Source: CAVWGP01 sp963754645
GTDB taxonomy: Bacteria; Pseudomonadota; Alphaproteobacteria; Bin65
DNA: 64,000 nt
Direction: 5' to 3'
NCBI GenBank assembly: GCA_963754645.1
Contig: CAVWGP010000004.1
Location: forward strand, 248,001 to 312,000
The notes under the pieces are model-generated. The model was not told where the DNA came from, searched no databases, and worked only from the letters and a program-made list of their open reading frames with translations. Below, in pieces: positions 36,372-45,459 of the stretch. Within the stretch, counting starts at the first letter, position 1, and the number at the start of each line of letters is the position of its first letter. The position numbers were made by a program, and so were the translations under genes.

Positions 36372-36589
36372 TTTTTTTGGCGCCGGATCGCGCCGGACAT
36401 TGGCCGATGCCCGATGCGCCAATGACGCCATTTCCATTCGCTCCGCGTCTCACCGAGCCATCGAGTGCCGGCTCGCTTGTCCGCGTGCGCCGGCTGGTGC
36501 TGGTTTCTCTCGATGGAAGCGCGGCAGAGGCCGGCGCCACTGCGCCAGCCTCGCCAGAAATGTACCGATCGTAAGTTCGGGTTTTCCGA

Positions 36590-37048
36590 TTATTGGGCGC
36601 CGGCATACGCCGGTTCGCGGCCCCGACGAAGCCGATTGAGGGCGATGCCTTCGCACCAGGCAAAGAACGCGACGGCGAACGCCACAGCCAAAGTCGCGGC
36701 CACGCCCATCGTCGTCCACAGCGACGGCAATCCGACCAGCAGCGCTACGCTGCCGGCGACCCAGCCGACGTCGAGGGCGAAGATCGCGCCAAGGCCGCTG
36801 GTCGGGGGCGGGCTCTCGCGCGCGGTCACGCCGACGGCCGCGGCAAAGAGAATTAGGCCTGCGCCCACGAGACGCAGGATCGTCGCGAGATCGAGACCAA
36901 GCAGCGTCCCGGCGCGCGCGAACATCAGGTCGGCGGCCACGCCGCCCGCGCCCATCAATAGCACGCCGATCGCGGCGGACGAGATGGCATTGACCGCCAG
37001 CAAAGCGGGGAGCCATGCCGGTGCGGGGAATTTCGAAGTTGTAAACAT
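36590..37048 (-). CDS. Four-helix membrane protein of unknown function
   Basis: 152 residues from ATG 37048 (MFTTSKFPAPAWLPALLAVN). Four hydrophobic segments ('ALLAVNAISSAAIGVLLMGAG', 'ATILRLVGAGLILFAAAVGV', 'IFALDVGWVAGSVALLVGLP', 'MGVAATLAVAFAVAFFAWCEG') make it an inner-membrane protein. The layout resembles small DoxX/SPW-like membrane proteins, but no motif is decisive. It is divergent from the XRE/MmyB-type regulator at 37157 with a 108-base shared promoter region, so it is the probable target of that regulator. The 218 bases between rpoH and this gene hold no recognisable feature. Confidence 0.65.
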   Translation of the reverse strand: MFTTSKFPAPAWLPALLAVNAISSAAIGVLLMGAGGVAADLMFARAGTLLGLDLATILRLVGAGLILFAAAVGVTARESPPPTSGLGAIFALDVGWVAGSVALLVGLPSLWTTMGVAATLAVAFAVAFFAWCEGIALNRLRRGREPAYAGAQ

Positions 37049-37156
37049 GAGCGACCTCCATTTCGTTGATGTCGCGAAAATGGCGTGCTCGCCGCCAGTC
37101 CGCAATTACGCGCGAGGTAATAGGCTTGGCCGCAATTTCGCGTTAGGTTTCGCGCC

Positions 37157-37981
37157 ATGAAATCGAACATCGCGACGACAACGCGGCGGCCGGCGCCGCC
37201 CTTCGGCGGCATGCTGAAATCCTGGCGTGCGCGGCGGGGATTGAGCCAACTGGCCTGCGCCCTCGATACCGGCGTTTCGCAGCGCCATTTGAGCTTCCTC
37301 GAATCCGGCCGCGCCCGGCCCAGCCGCGACATGGTGCTACACCTCGGCAGCGCGCTGGGGCTGCCGCTGCGCCATCAAAACGCGCTATTGCTCGCCGCCG
37401 GCTTCGCCCCGGTCTACGGCGCACGCGATCTCGCCGGGCCCGAAATGGCCGAAGTCAACGCCGCGCTCGATCGCATATTGGCGCAGCAGGAGCCATTCCC
37501 GGCCCTGGTGTTCGATCGCGCGCTGGCGGTGCTGCGCGCGAACGGAGCGGCGCAAGGACTTTTCGGCTTCCTGCTCGGACTCGCTTCGCCGCCCGCAACG
37601 CTGCCCAGTTTCTGGCACATCTTGTTATCGCCGGAAGGCATCCGCCCCTTCATCGTGAATTGGGAGGAAGTCGTCTCTTGTCTCTTGCACCGCCACAAGG
37701 CCGAATCGTTGATCGAAGGCGAGGGCGGGGACGGCGCGCTCGTGCCGCCCGTGTTGCTGAATTATTCCGGCGTCGCCGAGCTGGCGCGCAACATCCGGGC
37801 CGATCCGGTGCCGGCGCCGATCCTGAAGGTCAAGCTCCGCAAGGACGCGATCGCTCTCGCTCTGTTCTCGACGATTACGACGCTTGGCACGCCGCTCGAT
37901 GTCACGCTGCAAGACATTCGCATCGAATCGTTCTTCCCGGCCGATGCGGCGACGGAGAAATTCTTCCGCGCCAACCGATGA
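37157..37981 (+). CDS. XRE-type regulator with MmyB-like ligand-binding domain
   Basis: 274 residues. The N-terminal helix-turn-helix (about 18-75) is 'LKSWRARRGLSQLACALDTGVSQRHLSFLESGRARPSRDMVLHL'. The C-terminal MmyB-type PAS-like domain (about 100-270) has 'ALVFDRALAVLRANGAAQGLF' and ends with 'PADAATEKFFRANR'. In actinobacteria and proteobacteria this class regulates a divergently placed gene, often a small oxidoreductase or membrane protein, and the ligand domain may bind fatty acids. Here the divergent partner is the four-helix membrane protein. Confidence 0.88.
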   Translation: MKSNIATTTRRPAPPFGGMLKSWRARRGLSQLACALDTGVSQRHLSFLESGRARPSRDMVLHLGSALGLPLRHQNALLLAAGFAPVYGARDLAGPEMAEVNAALDRILAQQEPFPALVFDRALAVLRANGAAQGLFGFLLGLASPPATLPSFWHILLSPEGIRPFIVNWEEVVSCLLHRHKAESLIEGEGGDGALVPPVLLNYSGVAELARNIRADPVPAPILKVKLRKDAIALALFSTITTLGTPLDVTLQDIRIESFFPADAATEKFFRANR

Positions 37982-37990
37982 TGCCGCCGA

Positions 37991-38797
37991 TCAGGGCCGC
38001 GTCGTGATGCCGCCGTATTTGTAGCCGGCATCGCCGGCCGCTTGGGCGGTCTTGCCGGTCCACCAGTCTTCGAGCCGGGTCGGGACAGCGACGCGCCATT
38101 TTTCGGCGATGATCGGCATGACCTCGGCGAAATATTCGGCGCGCATCGCTTCGTTGGTGCGGCGCTTGATGCCCCAGTAGCGGTAGCGCGCGTTGCTGCG
38201 CGACCCATCGCCGCCGAAGCTTTGCAGGCCGACCGGCAGCCAGGCGCGCACCGCGTCGGCGACCTCGCGCCGGCCTTGTTCGGTTGCGAGCAAATCCTTG
38301 GTGCCCTTCATGCCGAAGCCGACATGGCCATGCTCTTCCTTGAGCGTCTCGGCGCAGGCGACGCGGAACGGCTCATAGGGCGAGTGGATGAATTCCTCGA
38401 ATTGATAGGCCGCCGCGCGATCGACGAGGGCGAGGAACACCATTTGATCGGCCCAGGTCTTGATCGGCGTGTCGAAGGTCGAAAGGTGCTCCTTGGCCTT
38501 CATCGTCTCGCGCCAATCGACGCCGAGCTCCTCGAGCAGGCGGCGGAAGCGCAGATGATGGCCATATTCCTCCATCACCGTCTTGGCCATGCGCTGCTTC
38601 ATTTCGGGCGTCGGCCCGCGCAGGATGCTGACCTCGAAGCAATCGGCGCCGTAATCCTCGCTGACCACGTGGATGTCGATGAGGTTGCGGATGAGCGCTT
38701 GGAATTCCGGATCCTGCTGGCGAAAACTCGCGGCTGTGACGTTGCCGATACCGGCTTCGCCGTAACGTGTCGCGCTCATGGACCCATCCTTCGTCAT
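37991..38797 (-). CDS. PaaA/PaaC-like diiron oxygenase component
   Basis: 268 residues from ATG 38797, overlapping the MaoC-type gene by four bases. A ferritin-like helical bundle with carboxylate/His iron motifs: 'HVVSEDYGADCFEV', 'MEEYGHHLRFRRLLEE', 'QFEEFIHSPYEPF' and 'KEEHGHVGFGMKG', i.e. E...ExxH twice. This is the PaaA_PaaC (PF05138-type) architecture of the phenylacetyl-CoA epoxidase catalytic subunit. The other Paa subunits (B, C, D, E) are absent, so this is not the classical complex. Its neighbours are two hot-dog dehydratase genes and a TetR regulator, which suggests oxidation of an acyl-CoA ester followed by hydration. Confidence 0.75.
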   Translation of the reverse strand: MTKDGSMSATRYGEAGIGNVTAASFRQQDPEFQALIRNLIDIHVVSEDYGADCFEVSILRGPTPEMKQRMAKTVMEEYGHHLRFRRLLEELGVDWRETMKAKEHLSTFDTPIKTWADQMVFLALVDRAAAYQFEEFIHSPYEPFRVACAETLKEEHGHVGFGMKGTKDLLATEQGRREVADAVRAWLPVGLQSFGGDGSRSNARYRYWGIKRRTNEAMRAEYFAEVMPIIAEKWRVAVPTRLEDWWTGKTAQAAGDAGYKYGGITTRP

Positions 38798-39183
38798 GCC
38801 GGCGCGACGATGGCCCGGCCCTTGGCCGTCGCCGTGCCGTCGAGCTTGGTTGCCGCGAGGGCTATGACGATGTCGCCGTCGTCGGATACCACCGTCGCGC
38901 TCAAGCGCAGAGCGTCGCCGAGAAACACCGGCGCGGTGAAATCGATATCGAGCGACCGGAGCCGCGCGGCGCCGAATGTCTCGGCCAGAAGATGGGCAAA
39001 ATGCGCCGTCGTCATCGGCCCCTGCTGCAGCACGCCGGGGAAGCCGGCGCGCTGCGCGAAGTCGTCATCGACATGGATGGGATTGGGATCCTCGGTGCCG
39101 CGCGAAAAGCGGCGCAACCTTTCGCGGTCCGCGCCCGGCCATGTCCGATCGAAAATCACCGTGCCCTTGGCCGGTTCGCCCAT
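38794..39183 (-). CDS. MaoC-like hot-dog dehydratase
   Basis: 129 residues. The hydratase-2 motif is 'FSRGTEDPNPIHVDDDFAQRAGFPGVLQQGPMTTAH', containing the catalytic Asp (D-x4-H: 'DPNPIH') and His of R-specific enoyl-CoA hydratases, followed by the hot-dog strands 'DIDFTAPVFLGDALRLSATV'. It would act on CoA thioesters together with the FAS1-like dehydratase gene just upstream (3-base gap) as a two-subunit hydratase. It overlaps the PaaA-like gene by four bases. Confidence 0.85.
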   Translation of the reverse strand: MGEPAKGTVIFDRTWPGADRERLRRFSRGTEDPNPIHVDDDFAQRAGFPGVLQQGPMTTAHFAHLLAETFGAARLRSLDIDFTAPVFLGDALRLSATVVSDDGDIVIALAATKLDGTATAKGRAIVAPA

Positions 39184-39186
39184 GCT

Positions 39187-39592
39187 TCAACTCCGCTCGA
39201 TCAGCCGCGACAGCTCGCGCAGCGCCAGCGCGCCGTCGCGCGCGCGGCGATAGTCGTAGACGATATCGGCGAACCAGATTTTGCCGGATTTGCTGTCTTT
39301 CTCGACGATCTTCTCGATCTTGCAGGTGACGTTCGAGCTCGTCGTCCCAGCCGATCGGCTGGAACCACTCGTAGCGCTGGCCGCCATGCAGCGCCTTGAG
39401 GCGCGGGATGCCGAGGTCGCCGAACACGTCGGCGCCGCGCGTCTCGCCGCGCAGGAAGATGAAATAGGTCGGCGGCACGGCCGCGTGCCGGGCCGGATCG
39501 AGACCTTGGCCTTCGAGCATGGCCGCCGCCAAAGCGCGGTCCGGCTTGAGACGATAGGGCGCATATTCGTGCCCCTGCATTGCCAGCTTCAT
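39187..39592 (-). CDS. FAS1-like (MaoC N-terminal type) dehydratase, frameshifted
   Basis: About 134 residues once one extra base near 39335 is removed. The first frame gives 'MQGHEYAPYRLKPDRALAAA' to 'YEWFQPIGWDDELE'; the shifted frame gives 'VTCKIEKIVEKDSKSGKIWF' to 'ALRELSRLIERS'. It has the non-catalytic hot-dog half of two-gene enoyl-CoA/mesaconyl-CoA-type hydratases: 'VPPTYFIFLRG' and 'LHGGQRYEWFQPI' are typical. As both halves are well conserved, the shift is probably a sequence error. First gene of the operon 39592 to 37991. Confidence 0.75.
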
Positions 39593-39659
39593 GGCCGAGC
39601 CTTGCGTTGCGCGTGAAATTTACGATACCGTAAAATATAGCAGCTTTCCCCGGGCGCGC

Positions 39660-40343
39660 CTAGCGCTTGCGCGGCGGCTTCGGGGCGACGACGCCTTCGG
39701 CGATCATCGCGGAATAGGCGCCGGCGATGGCGTCGATCGAAACCGTCTTGGCCGGGTCGTACCAGCGCGCCAGCCAATTGCACATGCCGAGCATGCCGAA
39801 GGCGAGCATTTTGGCGTCGCCGGTCTTGCGGAATTCGCCGCGGCGCTGGCCCTCCGCGATGAGGCGCGTCCACTGCGCCTCATAGCGCTTCCAAATGCGT
39901 TGCATGCGGCGATGGACCTCGCCGGTATCCTCGATCAAGCCGTCGCGCAGGCTCACCGTCATTTCGAGGCAATGGCGGTCGAAGCGTTCGAGATGATTGC
40001 GGATCGCGGCGTCGAGCTTGGCGGGGTAGGCGATGCGCTTGTCGGCCAGGATGCGGCCGAGACCGGCGATGAGCGCCGCGCTTTGCGGCGCGATGATCGA
40101 GAGCAGAATCTCGGCGCGATTGGCGAAATAGTAGTAGATACCCTCGCGCGCGATGCCGACCGCGCCGGCGATGTCGTCGAGCGACGTGTTGGCATAGCCC
40201 TGGCGGTCGAACAGCGCGGTCGCGGCGGCGACAATGGCGCCGCGCCGGCGGCGCGATTTGGCCGTGGGCGCGGGCGCGGCTCGTTCGGGTGTGGCGCGGC
40301 GCGTCGGAGGCACGGTGCGGGCTCGCAGCTGGGGCGGAGCCAA
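39660..40343 (-). CDS. TetR-family transcriptional regulator
   Basis: 227 residues from a TTG at 40343 (GTG at residue 11 is an alternative). The TetR helix-turn-helix at about 34-80 is 'RRGAIVAAATALFDRQGYANTSLDDIAGAVGIAREGIYYYFANRAEIL'. The C-terminal ligand domain contains 'RDGLIEDTGEVHRRMQRIWKRYEAQW'. It lies 67 bases upstream of, and in the same direction as, the dehydratase/PaaA-like operon, so it is the obvious regulator; FadR/PaaR-like sensing of an acyl-CoA would fit. Confidence 0.9.
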   Translation of the reverse strand: MAPPQLRARTVPPTRRATPERAAPAPTAKSRRRRGAIVAAATALFDRQGYANTSLDDIAGAVGIAREGIYYYFANRAEILLSIIAPQSAALIAGLGRILADKRIAYPAKLDAAIRNHLERFDRHCLEMTVSLRDGLIEDTGEVHRRMQRIWKRYEAQWTRLIAEGQRRGEFRKTGDAKMLAFGMLGMCNWLARWYDPAKTVSIDAIAGAYSAMIAEGVVAPKPPRKR

Positions 40344-40451
40344 GACCTAAGCGGGTAGGGCGGCACCGTCAAGGCAACGCATCGCGCGATGGCGGGCGGG
40401 GCCGGCGGCGGCTACACTCGCGCGCAGCCGGGAACGGGAGCGAGCGACCGA

Positions 40452-42291
40452 ATGTCCGAAGAGCCGACGCGAATTTGCGATCTGGTGATGAAAGGCGGCA
40501 TCACCAGCGGCGTCGCCTATCCGCTCGCCACAGTCGAACTCGCCAAGCATTTCCGCTTCCGCAATATCGGCGGCACATCGGTGGGCGCCATCGCCGCGGC
40601 ATTCGCCGCCGCCGCCGAGCATGCGCGCGGCAAGCCCGGCGCCGGCTTCGAATCGCTCGAACATCTGCCCGCGTGGTTCGGCGTCGCGGGCGCCAACGGC
40701 CGCTCGAATCTCCTCAACCTGTTTCAGCCCGAACCCAAGACCGCGCCGCTGTTCGGCTTGCTCGTGGCGCGGCTGCGCGGCCGGCGCAACCGGCTCGGCC
40801 GCATGATCAATATGCTGCGCGCGGCCGCCGCTCGGGTTTCCCCTGCAAATGGCGCTCGGTGCCGCGCCGGGCATCTTGCTGCTGGCGGCAAGCCTGACGC
40901 TGGCGCGGGGCGGCATGTTTGCCGCCGGCCTGATCGCGGCCCTTCTGATGATCGGCGCCGGCGCCGGTCTCGGCGTCGCCTGGGGCGTCGTCAAGATTCT
41001 GCGCCGCCATGTGCCGGAAAACTTCTACGGCGTATGCAGCGGCAACGGTGCGCCCAAGCCCGGCGCGCCGCAGCCGCTGACGGCCTGGATCGCCGATACG
41101 ATCGACCGCATCGCCGGCCGCGATCCGGCCGTCGACCCGCCGCTGACCTTCGGCGATCTGTGGGGCGACGATCCCGAAAAGGGCGTCAACCTTCAGATGA
41201 TGACGACCAACCTCACCCAGGGCCGGCCGATGCGCGTGCCGTTCGAGGATCCGGGGCAAAAGGGCTTCAACCAGTATTATTTCGATCCCCAGGAAATGCG
41301 CCGGCTGTTTCCCGAACGCATCGTCGAATGGCTGATTGTGCACGCGGCCCAGGCTGGCCAAACCCAATTGCCGTCGAATCTCATCCGCATGCCGCGCGCG
41401 CGCGATCTGCCGGTCGTCGTCGGCGTGCGCCTGAGCGTGTCCTATCCGCTGCTGCTCAGCGCGGTGCCGCTCTACACCCACGATTGGACGCGCGAGGCGG
41501 CCAAGGACCGCTTGAAGCCCGATCGCTGCTGGTTTTCCGACGGCGGTCTCAGCAGCAATTTTCCGATCCATTTCTTCGACCAGCCGCTGCCGCGCTGGCC
41601 GACATTCGCGATCAATTTCCGCCCGCCGCATCCCGACATGCCGGACGAGATGGTGTGGATGCCCAAGAGCCACCGCGAGCGCGGCATTGCGATCTGGAAC
41701 CGCTTCGACGCCGAGCGCAAGCCGACGCTGTGGGGCTTCCTCAATACCGTCAAGGAGGTGACGCAGACTTGGATGGACAGCGAGCAGGTGCGCGTGCCCG
41801 GCTTCCGCGACCGCATCGTCCACATCACGTTGAAACCCGGCGAGGGCGGCGTCAATCTCGACATGCCGGCGCATGTCATCAACGACATCGCCGAACGCGG
41901 ACGCATCGCCGGGCGCACCTTGGCCGAGCGCTATGCCGCGGGGCCGCGGCGCGATGTCGAAGCGGCTTGGGAGGCGCATCGCTGGGTGCGTTATCGCTCG
42001 AGCATGTATGCGCTCGAGGAAGTGCTGGTGAGCATCGAGCGCAGCTTGAGCGAGCGATTGCCGGGCGACCGCAGCTACGAAGACATGATCGGCCGCAAGC
42101 GCGGCCAGCCGCCGCTCGCCTTCCCGTGGTGGAACGACGGCCAGCGCGACCATGCGCTTGACGTAACGCAAGCGCTCCGCCAGATCGTCGCGCGCTGGAA
42201 GACCATGGACCAGACGTTCGGCCGCGCCGACCCCGACGACCCCGGCCCGCCCGAGCCCTATCCGCAAATGCGCATCACGCCGCGGATATAA
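40452..42291 (+). CDS. Patatin-like phospholipase with membrane segments, frameshifted
   Basis: About 612 residues after removing one extra base near 40835. The first frame from ATG 40452 has the patatin oxyanion and nucleophile motifs: 'DLVMKGGITSGVAYPLA' and 'GGTSVGAIAAAF' (GxSxG). The shifted frame 'FPLQMALGAAPGILLLAASL' brings two adjacent hydrophobic segments, then the catalytic Asp in 'WFSDGGLSSNFPIHFFD' (DGG). The insertion of a membrane hairpin between nucleophile and Asp is unusual among patatins. It would hydrolyse membrane lipids or CoA/ester substrates at the inner membrane. The next gene is a fatty-acid desaturase, so lipid remodelling is a shared theme. Confidence 0.8.
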
Positions 42292-42398
42292 GCGGCTCCG
42301 GTTCGGGCCGCGACCGTGAAGAGCGGCCGTCGCCGGCGAAAAATGCGCATTATGCTCGACGCGCCGCGATTCGAAGCGTAAGTTGGTTGAATCAATTC

Positions 42399-43403
42399 AT
42401 GTCCGGCACAGGCAACGCAATGATCGAGCGCGTACGGTCCGACAATGTTGCCGAACGCGCGGCCGTCGCCGAAGCTAATCCGGCCGTATCGAAGCTCGCG
42501 CGGCCGGCCAGCGTTGCCGGCAACAAATTCCTGTGGCGCTATGCGATCACGTTGGCGGCGATGCATGTTTTGGCAGGCCTGGCATTCGTGCCGGCGCTGT
42601 TCGTCCCGGCGAGCGTTGCGATTTGCGTCATCGGCGTGTTCCTGTTCGGGCAAGGCATCAATCTGGGCTACCATCGGCTTTTGGCGCATCGCAGCCTCGT
42701 CGTGCCGCGCTGGCTCGAACAGTCTTTCGTCGTTCTCGCCCTGTGTTCGCTGCAAGACACGCCGATGCGCTGGGTTGCCGCGCACCGCCATCACCACAAG
42801 CACTCGGACGAGCGGGACGATCCCCACACGCCGCGCGCGGGTTTTATTTGGTCGCATTTCGGCTGGCTGTTCTATCGCAATTCCGCGACGCGCGGGGCGA
42901 TCGCTTATCAGGTCTATGCGCGCGACCTTCGCGATTATCCGTTCTACCGTGCCTTGGAGCGCCATTGGTGGCTGGGCATCGCGATTTACGCGGCGCACGC
43001 CGTCATGTTCGCACTGGTCGGCTTCGCGTTCGGCCTGGCGATTGGGGACGATTGGAGCGGCGCCGTGCAATTGAGCGTCAGCGTTCTGGTGTGGGGCGTC
43101 TTCTTGCGCACAGTGCTAGTGTGGCACATCACCTGGTCGATCAACTCGGTCACGCACTGCTTCGGCTACCGCACCTATTCGACCGGAGAAAACAGCCGCA
43201 ACAATTGGCTGCTCGGCTACCTCGCCTCAGGCGAAGGCTGGCACAACAATCACCACCATGATTCGGCCAGTGCCTCGAATCAGCACCGCTGGTGGGAGGT
43301 GGATTTCACCTACTACGTCATCTGCCTATTGGAGCGCTTGGGCCTCGCGACCGAGGTCATCCGGCCGCGGGCCAAGCGGCAGCGCGCGGCGAAGTCGGGC
43401 TGA
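42399..43403 (+). CDS. Acyl-CoA/fatty-acid delta-9-type desaturase
   Basis: 334 residues from ATG 42399 (a TTG four codons earlier is possible). The three histidine boxes of the integral-membrane desaturases are present: HRLLAHRS (HX4H), HRHHHKHSD (HX2HH) and HNNHHHDS (HX2HH), together with about four membrane segments. 'GINLGYHRLL' and 'SGEGWHNNHHHD' are characteristic of the OLE1/SCD1-like delta-9 group. It introduces a cis double bond into saturated acyl chains with O2, needing an electron donor not encoded here. It starts about 107 bases after the patatin gene. Confidence 0.92.
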   Translation: MSGTGNAMIERVRSDNVAERAAVAEANPAVSKLARPASVAGNKFLWRYAITLAAMHVLAGLAFVPALFVPASVAICVIGVFLFGQGINLGYHRLLAHRSLVVPRWLEQSFVVLALCSLQDTPMRWVAAHRHHHKHSDERDDPHTPRAGFIWSHFGWLFYRNSATRGAIAYQVYARDLRDYPFYRALERHWWLGIAIYAAHAVMFALVGFAFGLAIGDDWSGAVQLSVSVLVWGVFLRTVLVWHITWSINSVTHCFGYRTYSTGENSRNNWLLGYLASGEGWHNNHHHDSASASNQHRWWEVDFTYYVICLLERLGLATEVIRPRAKRQRAAKSG

Positions 43404-43413
43404 CCGGCCCGCC

Positions 43414-44706
43414 TCAATCCGCGAACGGGTCGCGCACCAGGATCGTGTCCTCGCGTTCGGGGCTGGTCGAGAGCAGAGTGAGCGGCGCCTCGATCAGTTC
43501 CTCGATGCGGCGGACATATTTGATCGCCTGCGCCGGGAGCTTGGCCCAGGAGCGCGCGCCGCGCGAGCTTTCGCTCCAACCCGCGATGGATTCGTAGACC
43601 GGCTCGACCGCGGCCTGGTCGGCGGCATTGGCCGGAAAATGGTCGATGCGTTTGCCGCGCAGCATGTAGCCGACGCCGATCTTGAGTTCGCCGAAGCCGT
43701 CGAGCACGTCGAGCTTGGTGAGCGCGATACCGTCGATGCCGCCGACCTTGACCGCCTGGCGCACCATGACCGCGTCGAACCAGCCGCAGCGCCGCTTGCG
43801 GCCCGTCACCACGCCGAATTCGTGGCCGCGTTGCCCCAGCCGTTCGCCGATCTCGTTCACCTGCTCGGTGGGAAACGGGCCGTTGCCGACGCGCGTCGTA
43901 TAAGCCTTGGTGATGCCCAGCACATGGCCGATCGCGCCCGGTCCGACGCCGGCGCCGATGGCGGCTTGTCCCGCGACCGTGTTCGACGACGTGACGTAGG
44001 GGTATGTGCCGTGATCGACATCGAGCATGGTCCCCTGCGCGCCCTCGAACAAGATCCGCACGCCGCCACGGCGCAGCTCGCTGAGCCGCGACCAAACGCT
44101 ATCGGCGTATGGCAGAATTTCCTTGCCGACGGCGACGAGTTCGCCGTGGAGCGTGGCCGCGTCGATCGTGGCTGCGCCGAGGCCGCGGCGCAGCGCGTTG
44201 TGATGGGCGAGGAGGCGCTCGATCTTCTGCGCCAGCGCCGCGCCATCGGCAAGATCGCAGACGCGGATCGCGCGCCTCCCCACCTTGTCTTCATAGGCGG
44301 GGCCGATGCCGCGTCCGGTCGTGCCGATCTTGGCCGCGCCGCTGGCTTCTTCGCGTAAGCGGTCGAGTTCGCCGTGCAGCGGCAGGATCAGCGTGGCGTT
44401 GTCGGCCAGCCGCAGATTGGCCGGCGTGACATCGACGCCCTGGGCGCGGATCGCCGCGATCTCCTTGAGCAGGGCCCAAGGGTCGACAACGACGCCGTTG
44501 CCGATCATCGCCAGCTTGCCCGGCCGCACCACGCCCGAGGGCAGCAGCGAAAGCTTGAAGGTCTTGTTGCCGATGACGAGCGTGTGCCCGGCATTGTGCC
44601 CGCCCTGGAAGCGCACCACGACATCGGCGCGCTCCGAGAGCCAATCGACAATCTTGCCTTTTCCTTCGTCGCCCCATTGGGCGCCGATCACCGCGACATT
44701 GGCCAT
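43414..44706 (-). CDS. purA: Adenylosuccinate synthetase
   Basis: 430 residues, full length. The N-terminal phosphate loop is 'VIGAQWGDEGKGKIVDWL', with 'GGHNAGHTLV' next. 'GTTGRGIGPAYEDKVGRRAIR', 'VGNGPFPTE' and 'VTGRKRRCGWFDAV' are conserved catalytic segments. It makes adenylosuccinate from IMP, aspartate and GTP in AMP synthesis. It lies downstream of hisZ in the order serC-serA-hisZ-purA common in related alphaproteobacteria, but the higBA module has been inserted between hisZ and purA. Confidence 0.97.
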   Translation of the reverse strand: MANVAVIGAQWGDEGKGKIVDWLSERADVVVRFQGGHNAGHTLVIGNKTFKLSLLPSGVVRPGKLAMIGNGVVVDPWALLKEIAAIRAQGVDVTPANLRLADNATLILPLHGELDRLREEASGAAKIGTTGRGIGPAYEDKVGRRAIRVCDLADGAALAQKIERLLAHHNALRRGLGAATIDAATLHGELVAVGKEILPYADSVWSRLSELRRGGVRILFEGAQGTMLDVDHGTYPYVTSSNTVAGQAAIGAGVGPGAIGHVLGITKAYTTRVGNGPFPTEQVNEIGERLGQRGHEFGVVTGRKRRCGWFDAVMVRQAVKVGGIDGIALTKLDVLDGFGELKIGVGYMLRGKRIDHFPANAADQAAVEPVYESIAGWSESSRGARSWAKLPAQAIKYVRRIEELIEAPLTLLSTSPEREDTILVRDPFAD

Positions 44707-44771
44707 CGTCGTCTATCCCGGACAGCATGACGGCCGCGAGATCGGCGCGGCCGTTGATGAGTGCTAGACCA

Positions 44772-44809
44772 GCGCGCGGCGCGGGGCAATCGGAAAAGGC
44801 GCCGCGCGC
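44772..44809 (-). terminator. GC-rich hairpin after the antitoxin gene
   Basis: GCGCGCGGCGC (44772-44782) and GCGCCGCGCGC (44799-44809) form a perfect 11-base-pair stem with a 16-base loop directly after the higA stop (read on the minus strand). No clear U-run follows, so strength as an intrinsic terminator is uncertain. It would separate the toxin-antitoxin unit from purA. Confidence 0.5.
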
Positions 44810-44810
44810 G

Positions 44811-45137
44811 TCATTCCGCTGCGGCCGCTGCGCCCAACCGCCGCCGCCGTTGCGTCGGGCGCAAAGGCTCCATGACAAGTCTCGGACGATGGCCGGTCGC
44901 TGCGGCGTAACGCTGCAGGGTTCGCATGCTCGGCCAGGACCGGCCGCTTTCGAGGCGGGCAACGGCGGATTGGGTCGTGCGCATGCGCTTGGCGAGCTGG
45001 GCCTGCGAAAGGCCGGCGCGTCCGCGCGCCGCGATCATCGCCTCGGCCAGAGCGAATTCCTCCTCCATCGCGTTGTAGTGGGCGCGAACTTTGGGATTGG
45101 CGAGTATTTGGTTCGCCAAATCTTTCAGTCGCTTCAT
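44811..45137 (-). CDS. higA: HigA-like XRE antitoxin
   Basis: 108 residues. The helix-turn-helix at about 42-95 is 'RGRAGLSQAQLAKRMRTTQSAVARLESGRSWPSMRTLQRYAAATG'; the N-terminal helix 'KDLANQILANPKVRAHYNAMEEEFALAEAM' is the toxin-binding arm of this HigA class. Its ATG overlaps the ancestral toxin stop by four bases, giving the toxin-first order typical of higBA. It probably represses the module by binding the palindrome at 45460-45477. Seen without a working toxin, it may now be a stand-alone repressor. Confidence 0.85.
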   Translation of the reverse strand: MKRLKDLANQILANPKVRAHYNAMEEEFALAEAMIAARGRAGLSQAQLAKRMRTTQSAVARLESGRSWPSMRTLQRYAAATGHRPRLVMEPLRPTQRRRRLGAAAAAE

Positions 45138-45457
45138 AGTGACAATCCCCTAATTCGGCGCAGCGCGGTCTCGATCGCGCGGCGCGGCGTCGCCTCGGTC
45201 TTCTTGACGAACACATGCTAGATCACAAGTTGCCTGCCCGATGCCGCGACGTAAATGGCTCGAGCAATTCCTGCACGTCCGCTGAGGCGCATCTCCCATA
45301 GCTTGTCCCCCAGCGGTCGCACATACGGTATTCCGACGCGATGCGGGCCGTTGCTTTCGATCAAGCTCCGAATGCGAAAAAGACGCGCTTGCACTTCAGC
45401 CGGCAATGCGCGGATTTCCTCTTCGGCTTCCGGCAAGACTTTTATGATCCAATCCAT
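45134..45457 (-). pseudogene. higB: HigB/RelE-type toxin interrupted by an in-frame amber codon
   Basis: The RelE-superfamily reading frame starts at ATG 45457 ('WIIKVLPEAEEEIRALPAEVQARLFRI', 'LGDKLWEMRLSGRAGIARAIYVA') and is interrupted by TAG at 45218-45220 after 79 residues. Past the TAG the same frame continues with the expected C-terminal strand 'HVFVKKTEATPRRAIETALRRI' and ends in the TGA that overlaps higA. A leucine codon (for example TTG) in place of TAG would restore a 107-residue toxin. The lost strand carries residues needed for ribosome-dependent mRNA cleavage, so the truncated product is likely non-toxic. Alternatives are amber readthrough or a sequence error. Confidence 0.8.
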
Positions 45458-45459
45458 CT

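Noticed and set aside
36465..37160. A 231-codon plus-strand frame opposite the four-helix membrane gene
   Set aside because: Composition is Ala/Pro/Arg-rich as expected for an antisense shadow; the minus-strand frame has regular membrane helices.
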